Source: Burkholderiales bacterium (GTDB lineage: Bacteria > Pseudomonadota > Gammaproteobacteria > Burkholderiales > Burkholderiaceae_C). From it: DNA of 64,000 nt. The DNA lies in contig JACRPO010000008.1 in the NCBI GenBank assembly GCA_016223165.1, forward strand, positions 1 through 64,000. The letters run 5' to 3'. Under the pieces are notes generated by a model. The model searched no databases, was not told the origin of the DNA, and was given only the letters and a program-made list of their open reading frames with translations. A program made the translations under genes and the position numbers. Position 1 is the stretch's first letter. The number at the start of each line of letters is the position of its first letter. Shown in pieces: positions 49,656 through 58,301 of this stretch.

Positions 49656-52367
49656 TCACTCGAAGCGATAGCTGAAGTTGCCGTCGGCCACGCCGACCTG
49701 CACGCCGCCGACCGGCTTGCCTTCGAGCAGCCGCTCCAGGAACGAGCGGCTCACGTCGGGCAGCATGGTGTTGGTGAGGATCGCGTCGATCATGCGCCCG
49801 CCGGATTCACTCTCGGTGCAGCGGCTGACGACGAGCTTGACGACATCGTCGCCCACTTCGAAGGGCACCTTCCAGCGCTGCTGCACGCGCTTGCTGATGC
49901 GGGCGAGCTGCAGCTTGACGATGCGGCCGAGCATCTCGTCGGAGAGCGGGTAGTACGGGATCGTCACCAGCCGGCCGAGCAGCGCCGGCGGGAAGACCTT
50001 CAGCAACGGCTCGCGCAGCGCCTTGGCCATGCCCTCGGGATCGGGCATCAGCTCGGGGTCCTTGCACAGGCCCGCGATGAGGTCGGTGCCGGCGTTGGTG
50101 GTGAGCAGGATGAGCGTGTTCTTGAAGTCGATGAAGCGGCCCTCGCCGTCTTCCATGAAGCCCTTGTCGAAGACCTGGAAGAAGATCTCGTGCACGTCGG
50201 GGTGCGCCTTCTCCACCTCGTCGAGCAGCACCACGCTGTAGGGCTTGCGGCGCACCGCCTCGGTGAGCACGCCGCCCTCGCCATAACCCACGTAGCCCGG
50301 CGGCGCGCCCTTGAGCGTGGAGACGGTGTGCGCCTCCTGGTACTCGCTCATGTTGATGGTGATGAGGTTCTGCTCGCCGCCGTAGAGCGCCTCGGCGAGC
50401 GCCAGCGCCGTCTCGGTCTTGCCGACGCCCGAGGTGCCGGCGAGCATGAACACGCCGATCGGCTTGCTCGGGTTGTCCAGCCCCGCGCGGCTGGTCTGGA
50501 TGCGCTTGCCGATCATCTCCATCGCGTGGTCCTGGCCGATCACGCGCTCGCCGAGCTGCTTGGAGATGTTGAGGATGGTCTCGATCTCGTTGGCCGCCAT
50601 GCGACCCACGGGGATGCCGGTCCAGTCGGCGACGACGCTGGCCACCGCCTGCTGGTCGACCGTGGGCAGGATGAGCGGCGTCTCGCCTTGCAGCGCGGTA
50701 AGCCTGGCTTGCACATCGCGCAGCTTGGCGAGCGTCTCGGCGCGCTCGCCTTCGCTCAAGGCGGGTGCGGCCGCCGGTTCCGCCTTGGCCTCGGCTTCGA
50801 GCTTGCTGCCGGTGCCCTCGACGACATCGGCGGCACCCCGAAGCTTCGCGCGCAGCGCGAGCAGCTCGTCGACGAGCGCCTTCTCGTCGCCCCAGCGCTT
50901 CTCCAGCGCGGCCAGCCGCTCGCGCTCGGCGGCGAGCAGCTCGTTCGCCTGCACCTCGCGCGCCGCAGTGTCGATGCCGATGGCCTTCTCGCGGCCGATG
51001 ATCTCGAGCTCTGTCGTCAAGGCCTCGATGCGCTTGCGCGAATCGTCCACCTCCGCCGGCGTGGCGTGCAGGCTGACCGCGACACGCGCGCAGGCGGTGT
51101 CGAGCAGGCTCACGCTCTTGTCGGGCAGCTGGCGCGCCGGGATGTAGCGGTGGCTCAGCTTCACCGCCGCCTCCAGCGCCTCGTCGAGGATCTGCACGCG
51201 GTGGTGCTTCTCCATCGTGCTCGCGACACCGCGCATCATCAGCACGGCCTTCGTCTCGTCGGGCTCGTCGACCTGCACGCTCTGGAAGCGGCGCGTGAGC
51301 GCCGGATCCTTCTCGATGTGCTTCTTGTACTCGGCGAAGGTGGTGGCGCCGATCGTGCGCAGCTGCCCGCGCGCCAGTGCCGGCTTGAGCAGGTTGGCTG
51401 CGTCGCCGGTGCCGGCCGCGCCGCCGGCGCCCACCAGCGTGTGCGTCTCGTCGATGAAGAGGATGACGGGTTTGGGCGAGGCCTGCACCTCGTCGATGAC
51501 GCTGCGCAGGCGTTGCTCGAACTCGCCCTTCATGCTGGCGCCCGCCTGCAGCAGGCCGACGTCGAGCGCGCGCAGCTCGACTTCCTTGAGTGTCGGCGGC
51601 ACGTCGCCGCGCGCGATGCGCTGGGCGAAACCTTCCACCACCGCCGTCTTGCCGACGCCGGCCTCGCCGACGAGGATGGGGTTGTTCTGCCGCCGCCGCA
51701 TGAGGATGTCGACGACCTGGCGGATCTCGTCGTCGCGGCCGACGATGGGGTCCATCTTGCCGCCGCGCGCCTGCTCGGTGAGGTCGGTCGTGAAGCGCTT
51801 CAGGGCCTCGCCCTTGCCCATCTGCGCCGGCGCGATCGCGTCGCTCGCTTCGCCGGGCGCGGCGCCGCTGGCGCTGGCCTTGGCGCCTTGTTCCGGCGAG
51901 CCGGCCAGCAGCGTGCCGAATTTGGCCGCAAGGTCGTCGACCGGCACGCGCTCGAACTGGCGCGAGATGCCCATGAGCGCGCCGCGCAGCGAGGCCGTCT
52001 TCAAGAGACCGACGAGCAGGTGGCCGGTGCGCACCTGGCCCTCGCCGAACATCAGCGAGCCGTAGACCCAGCCGCGCTCCACCGCGGTGTCGACGAACTG
52101 CGAGATGTCGCTGATCGAGCTGGCGCCGCGCGGCAGGCGGTCGAGCGAGTTCGTCAGGTCGGCAGCGAGTGCCGCCGCATCGAGCTCGTAGTGGCGCACG
52201 ATGCGGTGCAGGTCGCTGTCGGGCGCGTTGAGGATCTGCACCAGCCAGTGCTGCAGCTCCACGAACGGATTGCCGCGCAACTTGCAGAAGGTGGTCGCGC
52301 CTTCGAGGGCCTTGAAGGCGAGCGCATTGAGTTTGCCGAACGAAGCGGCGCGCGAGATGTCAGGCAT
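49656..52367 (-). CDS. clpV: T6SS AAA+ ATPase ClpV (TssH)
   Basis: The protein has 903 residues. An N-terminal ClpN repeat domain (1-160) binds the contracted TssBC sheath. The first AAA+ module has Walker A GEAGVGKT and Walker B ILFIDETH, followed by a ClpB-like coiled-coil middle domain. The second module has GTSGVGKT and VVLLDEVEKAH. ClpV unfolds and recycles the sheath after firing. The ATG at 52367 (MPDISRAASFGKLNA) is the conserved start and lies 8 nt inside the tssG 3' end. Confidence 0.97.
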   Translation of the reverse strand: MPDISRAASFGKLNALAFKALEGATTFCKLRGNPFVELQHWLVQILNAPDSDLHRIVRHYELDAAALAADLTNSLDRLPRGASSISDISQFVDTAVERGWVYGSLMFGEGQVRTGHLLVGLLKTASLRGALMGISRQFERVPVDDLAAKFGTLLAGSPEQGAKASASGAAPGEASDAIAPAQMGKGEALKRFTTDLTEQARGGKMDPIVGRDDEIRQVVDILMRRRQNNPILVGEAGVGKTAVVEGFAQRIARGDVPPTLKEVELRALDVGLLQAGASMKGEFEQRLRSVIDEVQASPKPVILFIDETHTLVGAGGAAGTGDAANLLKPALARGQLRTIGATTFAEYKKHIEKDPALTRRFQSVQVDEPDETKAVLMMRGVASTMEKHHRVQILDEALEAAVKLSHRYIPARQLPDKSVSLLDTACARVAVSLHATPAEVDDSRKRIEALTTELEIIGREKAIGIDTAAREVQANELLAAERERLAALEKRWGDEKALVDELLALRAKLRGAADVVEGTGSKLEAEAKAEPAAAPALSEGERAETLAKLRDVQARLTALQGETPLILPTVDQQAVASVVADWTGIPVGRMAANEIETILNISKQLGERVIGQDHAMEMIGKRIQTSRAGLDNPSKPIGVFMLAGTSGVGKTETALALAEALYGGEQNLITINMSEYQEAHTVSTLKGAPPGYVGYGEGGVLTEAVRRKPYSVVLLDEVEKAHPDVHEIFFQVFDKGFMEDGEGRFIDFKNTLILLTTNAGTDLIAGLCKDPELMPDPEGMAKALREPLLKVFPPALLGRLVTIPYYPLSDEMLGRIVKLQLARISKRVQQRWKVPFEVGDDVVKLVVSRCTESESGGRMIDAILTNTMLPDVSRSFLERLLEGKPVGGVQVGVADGNFSYRFE

Positions 52368-53535
52368 CGTGGTGCACTCCAGCGCGCGCATTGGCGCGCG
52401 TTTCGCCGTGGTGGGCGAGGAACGAGGTGTGGGGGCGCAGGCGCAGCGGCCGCGTCGGTGATGTTGCGGCGGCGGGCGCCGCGCCGCCGATGCGGCTGGT
52501 CAGGCCGAGCCGCGGCGACTGCCCCGGCGTGCGCCCCAGTCTCGGGGCCGGCTGGTCGGCGGCGGCGAGGTCGAGCTGCAGCTCCCACTGCATCTCGCGG
52601 CCCGCGAGCAGGCGCACCCAGTGCAGCAGGCGCGGCCAGGCCTCGCCACCGGGCAGGAAGGCCAGCGTCTGCGCATGCGTGAGCGGGCCGAGCTGCAGGC
52701 GGAAGCGATATTGCCGGTCCCACACGCGGCTGCCGGCATTGGCGCTGCGCCCGAGCGCGGCCGGCGGCGTGGCATTGCGCTCGGCCCGGTTGCGCGCGAA
52801 CGAGAGCCGCGTGCGGTCTTCGTGCGCCATCGGCAGCCACTGGCCCACATGCTCCTCGACGCGCGCGTGCACGCCGAAGAATTGGCCGATCACCTTGGCC
52901 AGCATCTCGGGGTGGCGGCTGCGCGCGGTGAGCCAGCCGGCCTGGTAGGCCAGCGCCTGCGGCGGCAGGGCGCCGCTTCCCGATGATCCACCCGCTGCAC
53001 CTGCCTTCCCCGGCACCCCGGCCAGCGCACCGAGCCAGACGCGGAAGCGGTCCTCGGCCGGGCGGTCCAGATGCACCACGGGCTGCGCCTGCGCCCACGC
53101 GCGATAGAACAGCGAGAGCAGCCGGTGATGGAAGAGGTCGAGGAAATGCGCCAGGGTCGTATCGCCATGGTGCAGCAGCCGTTCGCGCACGACCTCGGTG
53201 AAGTGCAGCGGCATCGGCCCCATCGGGCCGAGCAGGCCGAAGAAGCGCACGACGAGCCGCGGCGCGGTCCGGCCCGATTGGGCGCTGGGCCACTGCAGCG
53301 CATGCAGCGGTGCCGGTGCGAAGTCGAGCTCGGCGGCCTGCGCCAGGCGCAGCGCCTCCTGGCGAGGGCGCGGTGCCTCGCCGGTGCGCGGCAGGCTGCG
53401 GCGCAAGGTGTCCACACGCCGCAGCAGCGCAAAGAAGTCGAAGGCCGAGGGGTCGGCGTGCACGGCCTGCAGCAGCTCGGCCAGGGCCGCGGCGGCGGCG
53501 CCTTCGTCCTGCAGCGGGGTCTCGACTCGGCTCAT
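52360..53535 (-). CDS. tssG: T6SS baseplate subunit TssG
   Basis: The protein has 391 residues with the TssG features DPSAFDFFALLRRVDTLR, VVRFFGLLGPMGPMPLHFTEVVRERL, FLDLFHHRLLSLFYRAWA and GRMPLHFTE-like loops, and the C-terminal FLPGGEAWPRLLHWVRLLAG. It builds the baseplate wedge with TssF, TssE and TssK. The ATG at 53535 gives MSRVETPLQ; longer in-frame readings run into the repeat array upstream. It overlaps clpV by 8 nt. Confidence 0.95.
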   Translation of the reverse strand: MSRVETPLQDEGAAAAALAELLQAVHADPSAFDFFALLRRVDTLRRSLPRTGEAPRPRQEALRLAQAAELDFAPAPLHALQWPSAQSGRTAPRLVVRFFGLLGPMGPMPLHFTEVVRERLLHHGDTTLAHFLDLFHHRLLSLFYRAWAQAQPVVHLDRPAEDRFRVWLGALAGVPGKAGAAGGSSGSGALPPQALAYQAGWLTARSRHPEMLAKVIGQFFGVHARVEEHVGQWLPMAHEDRTRLSFARNRAERNATPPAALGRSANAGSRVWDRQYRFRLQLGPLTHAQTLAFLPGGEAWPRLLHWVRLLAGREMQWELQLDLAAADQPAPRLGRTPGQSPRLGLTSRIGGAAPAAATSPTRPLRLRPHTSFLAHHGETRANARAGVHHDA

Positions 53536-53565
53536 GGGACAACCCTCCGCGCTGCGCGCTGCGGG

Positions 53566-53657
53566 ATGAGCGCTTTGGAGCGGCCACGCGCGCTCATCGG
53601 AGCACCTTCGCGCTGCGCGCTCCGGTATGAGCCCTTCGGGCGGCCGGGCGGGCTCAT
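53566..53657. repeat. Tandem palindromic repeat (two copies) between tssF and tssG
   Basis: Two imperfect copies of a unit about 60 bp long fill the 118-nt gap. Each contains an 8-bp inverted repeat: ATGAGCGC/GCGCTCAT (53566-53573 with 53590-53597) and ATGAGCCC/GGGCTCAT (53627-53634 with 53650-53657). The one differing base pair is changed on both arms, so pairing is kept. The last arm overlaps the tssF TGA. In the minus-strand reading the units spell MSxxGRxK-type starts, seen by recollection at many Burkholderiales gene junctions, so this looks like a REP-type dispersed element. Confidence 0.75.
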
Positions 53658-55603
53658 GCCGTCGCCCGCCCGCCCAGCCGCGGTGGCCAGGTCTTGATGA
53701 GGCCGCGTGTCGTGCCGCGCAGCGTGAATTGCGTGAAGCTGTTGATGGCCGCGTGGCGTGCGAAGAAGCGCTCGAGCACGCTGCCGAGCAGGAAGGCACT
53801 CGTGCCCTGGAAGGCGGCGTCGTCGACCTCGAGCTCGAGCGCGATGCCGCTGCCGAAGCTGAGCGGCCCGGCGAAGGGCAGGCGGCGCACGACGGTGCTC
53901 ACGCGCAGCTGGCGCAGGCCGTCGGTCTGGCGGATCCAGGTGTCGTCGGCCGGCCCGTACAGGCGCAACGCGGCGCGCAAGGCCGCCGCCGCCTGCTCCG
54001 GGTCGTCGCCGGGGCTCAGGTGGTGCTGGGTGAGCTGGCTCACGAGCTGCCAGCCGGGGTCGCCCTCCGTGCGCCGCGTCACCGGGCGTGTCGGCCCGCG
54101 CAGGCAGCGCACGCTGGTGATGGGGCCCGGCGCGTCGAGCTGCCACAGGCCCTCGGCGCCGCCGGTGTTTCCCGGGCCACCAGGGCCACCAGGGCCGCCA
54201 GGGCCGCCAGCGCCACCTCCCTCGCGCGGCAGTAGCACCGGCAGGTCGCGGTTGCTGACCCAGGCCATCACCGACAGCTGGCGCAGGCTCTCGCGATACG
54301 GGCCATGCTCGCCGTCGACGAGCGAGAGGTAGACCTCGTCGCCGAGGTAGCTCGGCACGCGCGCGCCGACCAGGCGCTGCCGCTCGGAAGGGCGGCGCTG
54401 CGTGCGGCGCAGCGAGAAGTAGCCGTCGCCCGCCGGCAGGCTGTGGTGCGTGGCGCGGTACAGCGGCGCGAAGTCGCGTGCGCTGTCGGTGCCCGAGGGA
54501 CCGTGGCCGATGACGCGCTCGATGTGGTGCACCTCGTAGTCCATGGGCCGCATGCGGTCGGGCACGACGTGGTACTCGGCGCTGCCTGGGCCGAGCATCA
54601 CGCGGTCGAGGCGCTTCGGAAAGAGATTGATCGCCGGCGTGCAGAAGAGCGCCAGGCTCTGTGCATCGACGAGCGGCCCGAGCTCGGCCTCGCCGCGGTC
54701 GAACAGCAGCACGATCTCGGCCTCGTTGCCGCGCAGCGTGGCCAGCCGCTCGCGCAACTGGTTCACCTCGAAGAAGAGCAACCGCTGCGGCAGCGCAGCC
54801 ACCTCCTGCAGCAGGCGGTGGCCGCTGAACATGCGGTCGAACTCGGGCAGCAGGGCTTCGTCGGCGCCGAAGCCGACGGCCTGGATGCTGCCGGCATCGC
54901 GCCACTGGCGTTCGTCGGGAGAGATGCCGCCTGCCGCCGCCGCACCCGCCGGCGCCACCAGGGTGCCCGTGCCGTTGCCGAGCACGAGGCCGTGCAGCCG
55001 CCAGGCCACGTCGTCCTCGGCGGCGATGTGGAAGACGAGGCGCTCCAGCGGCAGCTTGTCCCAGGTGAGCCCGCCGCCGAGCGCGAGCTTGATGCGCAGC
55101 CCGCCTTTGGCGGCGCGCGCCGACGGGATGCGCGTGAGGCCGAGATCGGGCGCGTGGCTGAAGTAGCGCGCCTCGGTGATGGCCAGCGGCCACAGCATCA
55201 CCGGCATGGCGGTGCGGAACTCGACCGCCGTCTCCTGGCCGCGCAGCAGCCGCGAGCGCACCGTGGCGCCGCGCGCCACCTCGAAGCCGCGTGAGAGGTT
55301 GGGGTCGGTCGCGTCGACGTCGAGCCGCACGATCATCGTCGAGGGCACGGGCGACGAGAAGTTCGGGTACAGCGTCTGCAGGATCTGCTCGATCAGGCGC
55401 GGCTGCTCGGCGTCGAGCTTGAGGCGCACGCGCGCGGTGAGGAAGGCGAAGCCCTCGAGCAGGCGCTCGACATAGGGGTCGGCGACCTCCATCTCCTCGA
55501 GCCCGAGGTGGCGCGCCTTCGGATGCTCGCGCGCGAACTCGCGGCCGAGCTCGCGCAGGTGCGAGAGCTCGTCCTCGTAGAGTCGGATCAGGCGTGCGTC
55601 CAT
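53654..55603 (-). CDS. tssF: T6SS baseplate subunit TssF
   Basis: The protein has 649 residues, starting MDARLIRLYEDELSHLRELGREFAREHPK and continuing PYVERLLEGFAFLTARVRLKLD, both hallmark TssF sequences. The rest has IEQILQTLYPNFSSPVPSTM and PLYRATHHS. It forms the baseplate wedge with TssG. A Gly/Pro-rich insertion of about 20 residues (GGPGGPGG type) lies near 470. The stop overlaps the palindromic repeat that precedes tssG. Confidence 0.96.
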   Translation of the reverse strand: MDARLIRLYEDELSHLRELGREFAREHPKARHLGLEEMEVADPYVERLLEGFAFLTARVRLKLDAEQPRLIEQILQTLYPNFSSPVPSTMIVRLDVDATDPNLSRGFEVARGATVRSRLLRGQETAVEFRTAMPVMLWPLAITEARYFSHAPDLGLTRIPSARAAKGGLRIKLALGGGLTWDKLPLERLVFHIAAEDDVAWRLHGLVLGNGTGTLVAPAGAAAAGGISPDERQWRDAGSIQAVGFGADEALLPEFDRMFSGHRLLQEVAALPQRLLFFEVNQLRERLATLRGNEAEIVLLFDRGEAELGPLVDAQSLALFCTPAINLFPKRLDRVMLGPGSAEYHVVPDRMRPMDYEVHHIERVIGHGPSGTDSARDFAPLYRATHHSLPAGDGYFSLRRTQRRPSERQRLVGARVPSYLGDEVYLSLVDGEHGPYRESLRQLSVMAWVSNRDLPVLLPREGGGAGGPGGPGGPGGPGNTGGAEGLWQLDAPGPITSVRCLRGPTRPVTRRTEGDPGWQLVSQLTQHHLSPGDDPEQAAAALRAALRLYGPADDTWIRQTDGLRQLRVSTVVRRLPFAGPLSFGSGIALELEVDDAAFQGTSAFLLGSVLERFFARHAAINSFTQFTLRGTTRGLIKTWPPRLGGRATA

Positions 55604-55670
55604 GGTCTTTCAGCGGGCAGGGCGGAGGGGCGCCATCGCTGCGGCGGCGGTGGTCAACGCGCGCGCGCTG

Positions 55671-55766
55671 GCGTGTCTCGACGTACTCGCGCCGGCGTGG
55701 CTCAACCTGCCGGCGCCGGCGTTTCTCAACGTGCTCGCGCCGGCGGTTCTCAACGTACTCGCGCCG
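55671..55766. repeat. Four tandem 24-bp repeats at the tssE-tssF junction
   Basis: Four copies of a 24-bp unit (55671-55694, 55695-55718, 55719-55742, 55743-55766) lie in the 146-nt gap, with a degenerate fifth copy at 55650-55670. The tssE stop codon is in the copy read first on the minus strand. Three copies contain the same in-frame TGA (within CGTTGA or GGTTGA), so loss or gain of units would not lengthen TssE. Confidence 0.85.
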
Positions 55767-56277
55767 GCGCGAGGGGGCCGGCGGCCTCGCGCACCTCGAC
55801 CTGCCCGGCCTCGAGGTCCATCTGCGTGCGCAGCAGCAGCTCCAGCGGCACCGGCTGCGCCCACAGGTGGCCGCGGATCTCGAACTCGATCATGTTGTGC
55901 GTATCGAGCACGCTGCCCGTCTCGATGGCATGCACGGTGAGCGTGTCGGGCAGGATGCGCGGCTCGAAACGCCGGATGGTCTCGGCGATGGTGCGTTCGA
56001 GGCGTGCGATGTCGAGCTTGGAGAGCTGCCGGCCGGCCAGCGGCGGCATGCCGAAATTGAGCACGGTGCCCGCGAGCGCGGGACGCTGCTCGTTCCAGTC
56101 GGCCTGCGTCTGCGTGGCGTTGAACAGCCACGACAAGTCGCGCAGCACCGCCTGGCGCAGCTCGGATTTGGAGATCACGCGTGCCGCCTCGCCCTCGTCG
56201 CGGATGAGGCGGTCCAGCAGCGCGGGTTGCAGGCGGTCGCGCGGCTCGATCTCGGTGGTATCGCGGCGGCTGCTCAT
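55750..56277 (-). CDS. tssE: T6SS baseplate subunit TssE (gp25-like)
   Basis: The protein has 175 residues and a gp25-like domain with RLQPALLDRLIRDEG, LRQAVLRDLSWLFNATQ, VLNFGMPPLAGRQLSKLDIARLERTI and RFEPRILPDTLTV. TssE connects the baseplate to the first sheath ring. The last four or five residues (APARVR) are encoded by a minisatellite, so the extreme C terminus is probably not conserved. Confidence 0.95.
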   Translation of the reverse strand: MSSRRDTTEIEPRDRLQPALLDRLIRDEGEAARVISKSELRQAVLRDLSWLFNATQTQADWNEQRPALAGTVLNFGMPPLAGRQLSKLDIARLERTIAETIRRFEPRILPDTLTVHAIETGSVLDTHNMIEFEIRGHLWAQPVPLELLLRTQMDLEAGQVEVREAAGPLAPARVR

Positions 56278-56355
56278 GGGCTCATGGACTCAGGAACGGC
56301 ACATCGTCGCGATGGCCAATTTGGACTCGGTAGCGTTCGCACGCCGCGGGACGAA

Positions 56356-57186
56356 TCAGCTCGCCACCGCAGGCGGCGGCGTCACCACCAGGCGGCGCAC
56401 CTCCAGCAAGCCGCGCTCGGCCGCATCGGTGGCGAGCACGCGTTGGCCGACGCCGCGGTACTGTCCGGATCCGGGCGCCAGCTCGATCCACTCGGTCTGG
56501 CGAGACATCGCGAGCGTCCCGCCTTCGGCCAAAGGCGTGCCGGCGTAACGCGCAGGCAGCAAGGCTACGGTGTCGCCGCCGTTGCTGAAGGTGAGGTGCG
56601 CCGGCGCCCAGACGAGGTCGCGCAGGTCGACCACAGGCTCGATGCTGACCTCGCTCAGGTGCGTCATCGGCAGCCAGCCGTAGCGGCCGTTGACGATGAC
56701 CTCGAGCACCGGGCCCAGGCGCGAGTCGGCATCGGCGATCCACTCGAAGGCCTGGCTGCCTTCCGCGTCCTCGATCGTGCCGGTGCAGGCCTCGGCGTGT
56801 TCGAGCGCCTCGGCCCGCTGCGCGGCGGCCGCGGCGCCCTGGCCCTCGGCATCGAGCTTGAGCGCCTGCGCCAGCAGCGCCACCCATTCGGTGGGCGGGC
56901 CGAAGACATGCGGCAGCGTGCGCCCGGCAAAGACCGCCTCGCGCACCGCCTCGCACTGCAAGGCGGTGCGGTAGGTGTTGACCATCGCCAGCGTGCCGGC
57001 ATCGAGCTCGCCGCAGACCTTCAGCTGGTCGGTGGCGCGCTGCCATTGCCCGAGCACGGCCAGCAACTGGAAGAGAAACGTGCGCAGCCGCACGTCGGCG
57101 GCGTTGCTGCGCACCTTCTGCTGCAGCGCCTTGAGCGCGCCTTGCGGGTCGCCGGCGGCGAGGAGTTCTTCGGGGGTGGCGCTCAC
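56356..57186 (-). CDS. tagJ: T6SS accessory protein TagJ (ImpE)
   Basis: The protein has 276 residues with the ImpE/TagJ features DPQGALKALQQKVRSNAADVRLRTFLFQLLAVLGQWQRA at the N terminus and FEWIADADSRLGPVLEVIVNGRYGWLPM in the centre. In P. aeruginosa the homologue HsiE1 binds the N terminus of the TssB-type sheath protein and ClpV and tunes sheath recycling. It lies between hcp2 and tssE. Confidence 0.92.
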   Translation of the reverse strand: MSATPEELLAAGDPQGALKALQQKVRSNAADVRLRTFLFQLLAVLGQWQRATDQLKVCGELDAGTLAMVNTYRTALQCEAVREAVFAGRTLPHVFGPPTEWVALLAQALKLDAEGQGAAAAAQRAEALEHAEACTGTIEDAEGSQAFEWIADADSRLGPVLEVIVNGRYGWLPMTHLSEVSIEPVVDLRDLVWAPAHLTFSNGGDTVALLPARYAGTPLAEGGTLAMSRQTEWIELAPGSGQYRGVGQRVLATDAAERGLLEVRRLVVTPPPAVAS

Positions 57187-57205
57187 TTGGGTCGACCCCG
57201 CGGCT

Positions 57206-57721
57206 TCAGGTGCGCGCCGGCAGCGAATCGGTGAAAACGGTGCTCGCGCCGCGACCGCCGGTCGCGCGCTGGCCGCGGTACTCCACCTCCACCTGCGTGA
57301 AGCTGATGGCCACCGTCTCGCGCGTGTCGCCCTTGTCGTCGACCTCGTGGTTGACGGAGGCGATGCGCGCGTCCTTGAGCGTGATGAGGAAGAAGTCCTC
57401 CTGCTCGCCGCCGGCGCGGCGCATCGAGAGCTTGGCTTCCTTGATCTCGTCGTTGGTGACCAGCGCCGACATCAGCGCCGTGGTGGCGCAGTCGATCGAC
57501 TTGATCACCGTGAGCGCGTTGTACGAGCGCAGCGAGGTCTCCCGCGTCATGCCCACCGACGAGCTGACCGAGAGGCCCCAGCGCCAGCCGTCGACGACGA
57601 TGTCGTCGGTGTGGCCGGTGCTGCGGGCCTCGCCCTTGACCTTGCCTGCGCGCTTGGCCATCACGTGCAGGAAGATGTCGCAGGCGCCGCTGCCGTGGCT
57701 GCCGTTGGGGGCGGAAGGCAT
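57206..57721 (-). CDS. Second Hcp-family protein, diverged
   Basis: The protein has 171 residues with the Hcp (DUF796) pattern: ACDIFLHVMAKRAGKVKGEARS at the start, DDIVVDGWRWGLSVSSS and VSFTQ-like AISFTQVEVEYRGQ. It differs strongly from the neighbouring Hcp: N-terminal addition of about 13 residues, no KASPGDLHLTHRYDKAS loop, and a C-terminal TGGRGASTVFTDS tail. It starts 14 nt after the first hcp. It may be a tube cap, a baseplate-proximal ring or an effector-carrying variant. Confidence 0.85.
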   Translation of the reverse strand: MPSAPNGSHGSGACDIFLHVMAKRAGKVKGEARSTGHTDDIVVDGWRWGLSVSSSVGMTRETSLRSYNALTVIKSIDCATTALMSALVTNDEIKEAKLSMRRAGGEQEDFFLITLKDARIASVNHEVDDKGDTRETVAISFTQVEVEYRGQRATGGRGASTVFTDSLPART

Positions 57722-57735
57722 GGCGCCGCTCCTCG

Positions 57736-58215
57736 TCAGGTGATTTCGGTGGTCTTGACGTTCCAGCCGAACTTCACTTCGCCGCCGAGGCCGCCCTTCT
57801 CGTCTTGCGGCTTGTAGGCGAAGTCGATGCTGCCGTAGCTCATCGAGACCGACTCGATGAGGTCGCCGCCGGAGCTGCCGCTCGGTTGCACGGAGGTGAT
57901 GAAGACTTCCTTCATCGTGATCTTCAGGAAGTCCTTCTGGCCTTCGCCGGCCTTGCGCGAGGTGATCACGGCTTCCTTGAAGTGCTTGCCGTTGGCGCAG
58001 AACTTGGACAGCACGGGGCTGGCCTTGTCGTAGCGGTGCGTCAGGTGCAGGTCGCCGGGCGAGGCCTTGCCCTTGCCGCTGCCGCCGCCGGCGCCGTGGC
58101 TGGCGTTGCTCACGCCCCAGGTCCACGAGAGGACTTCGATCTCGCCCTTGTGGTCCTTGTGGGTGGACTCGCCTTCGACGCCGTCGAATTTGATATGGGT
58201 GTCGGTGGATGCCAT
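57736..58215 (-). CDS. hcp: T6SS tube protein Hcp (TssD)
   Basis: The protein has 159 residues, a normal Hcp with IKFDGVEGESTHKDHKGEIEVLSWTWGVSN and the LTHRYDKASPVLSKFCANGKHFKEAVIT strand, ending FAYKPQDEKGG and VKFGWNVK. Hexameric rings stack to form the injected tube inside the TssBC sheath. A promoter candidate upstream could give extra expression, as expected for this high-copy subunit. The Gly-rich HGAGGGSGKGK loop is larger than in many Hcps. Confidence 0.96.
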   Translation of the reverse strand: MASTDTHIKFDGVEGESTHKDHKGEIEVLSWTWGVSNASHGAGGGSGKGKASPGDLHLTHRYDKASPVLSKFCANGKHFKEAVITSRKAGEGQKDFLKITMKEVFITSVQPSGSSGGDLIESVSMSYGSIDFAYKPQDEKGGLGGEVKFGWNVKTTEIT

Positions 58216-58250
58216 GGTGAGGGAACTCCGGGTTGGGTGATGACGGATTC

Positions 58251-58279
58251 AGTATCTGCGGGCTTCGTCGGGGAGCCAA
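58251..58279 (-). promoter_or_regulatory. Possible sigma70 promoter upstream of hcp
   Basis: On the minus strand TTGGCT (58279-58274) and GATACT (58256-58251) are 17 nt apart, each matching 4 of 6 consensus bases. The start would lie about 29 nt before the hcp ATG, within the 86-nt tssC-hcp gap. Separate hcp transcription is common in T6SS loci. Activity is inferred. Confidence 0.4.
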
Positions 58280-58301
58280 CGACACCGTGGTATCAGTGCT
58301 T

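Noticed and set aside
49515..52682. 1055-codon + strand frame opposite clpV
   Set aside because: Antisense shadow of ClpV, whose Walker motifs are intact on the minus strand.
53566..53657. Small proteins starting MSPPGRPKGS or MSARGRSKAL
   Set aside because: These readings are produced by the palindromic repeat units between tssF and tssG and have no proper gene context.
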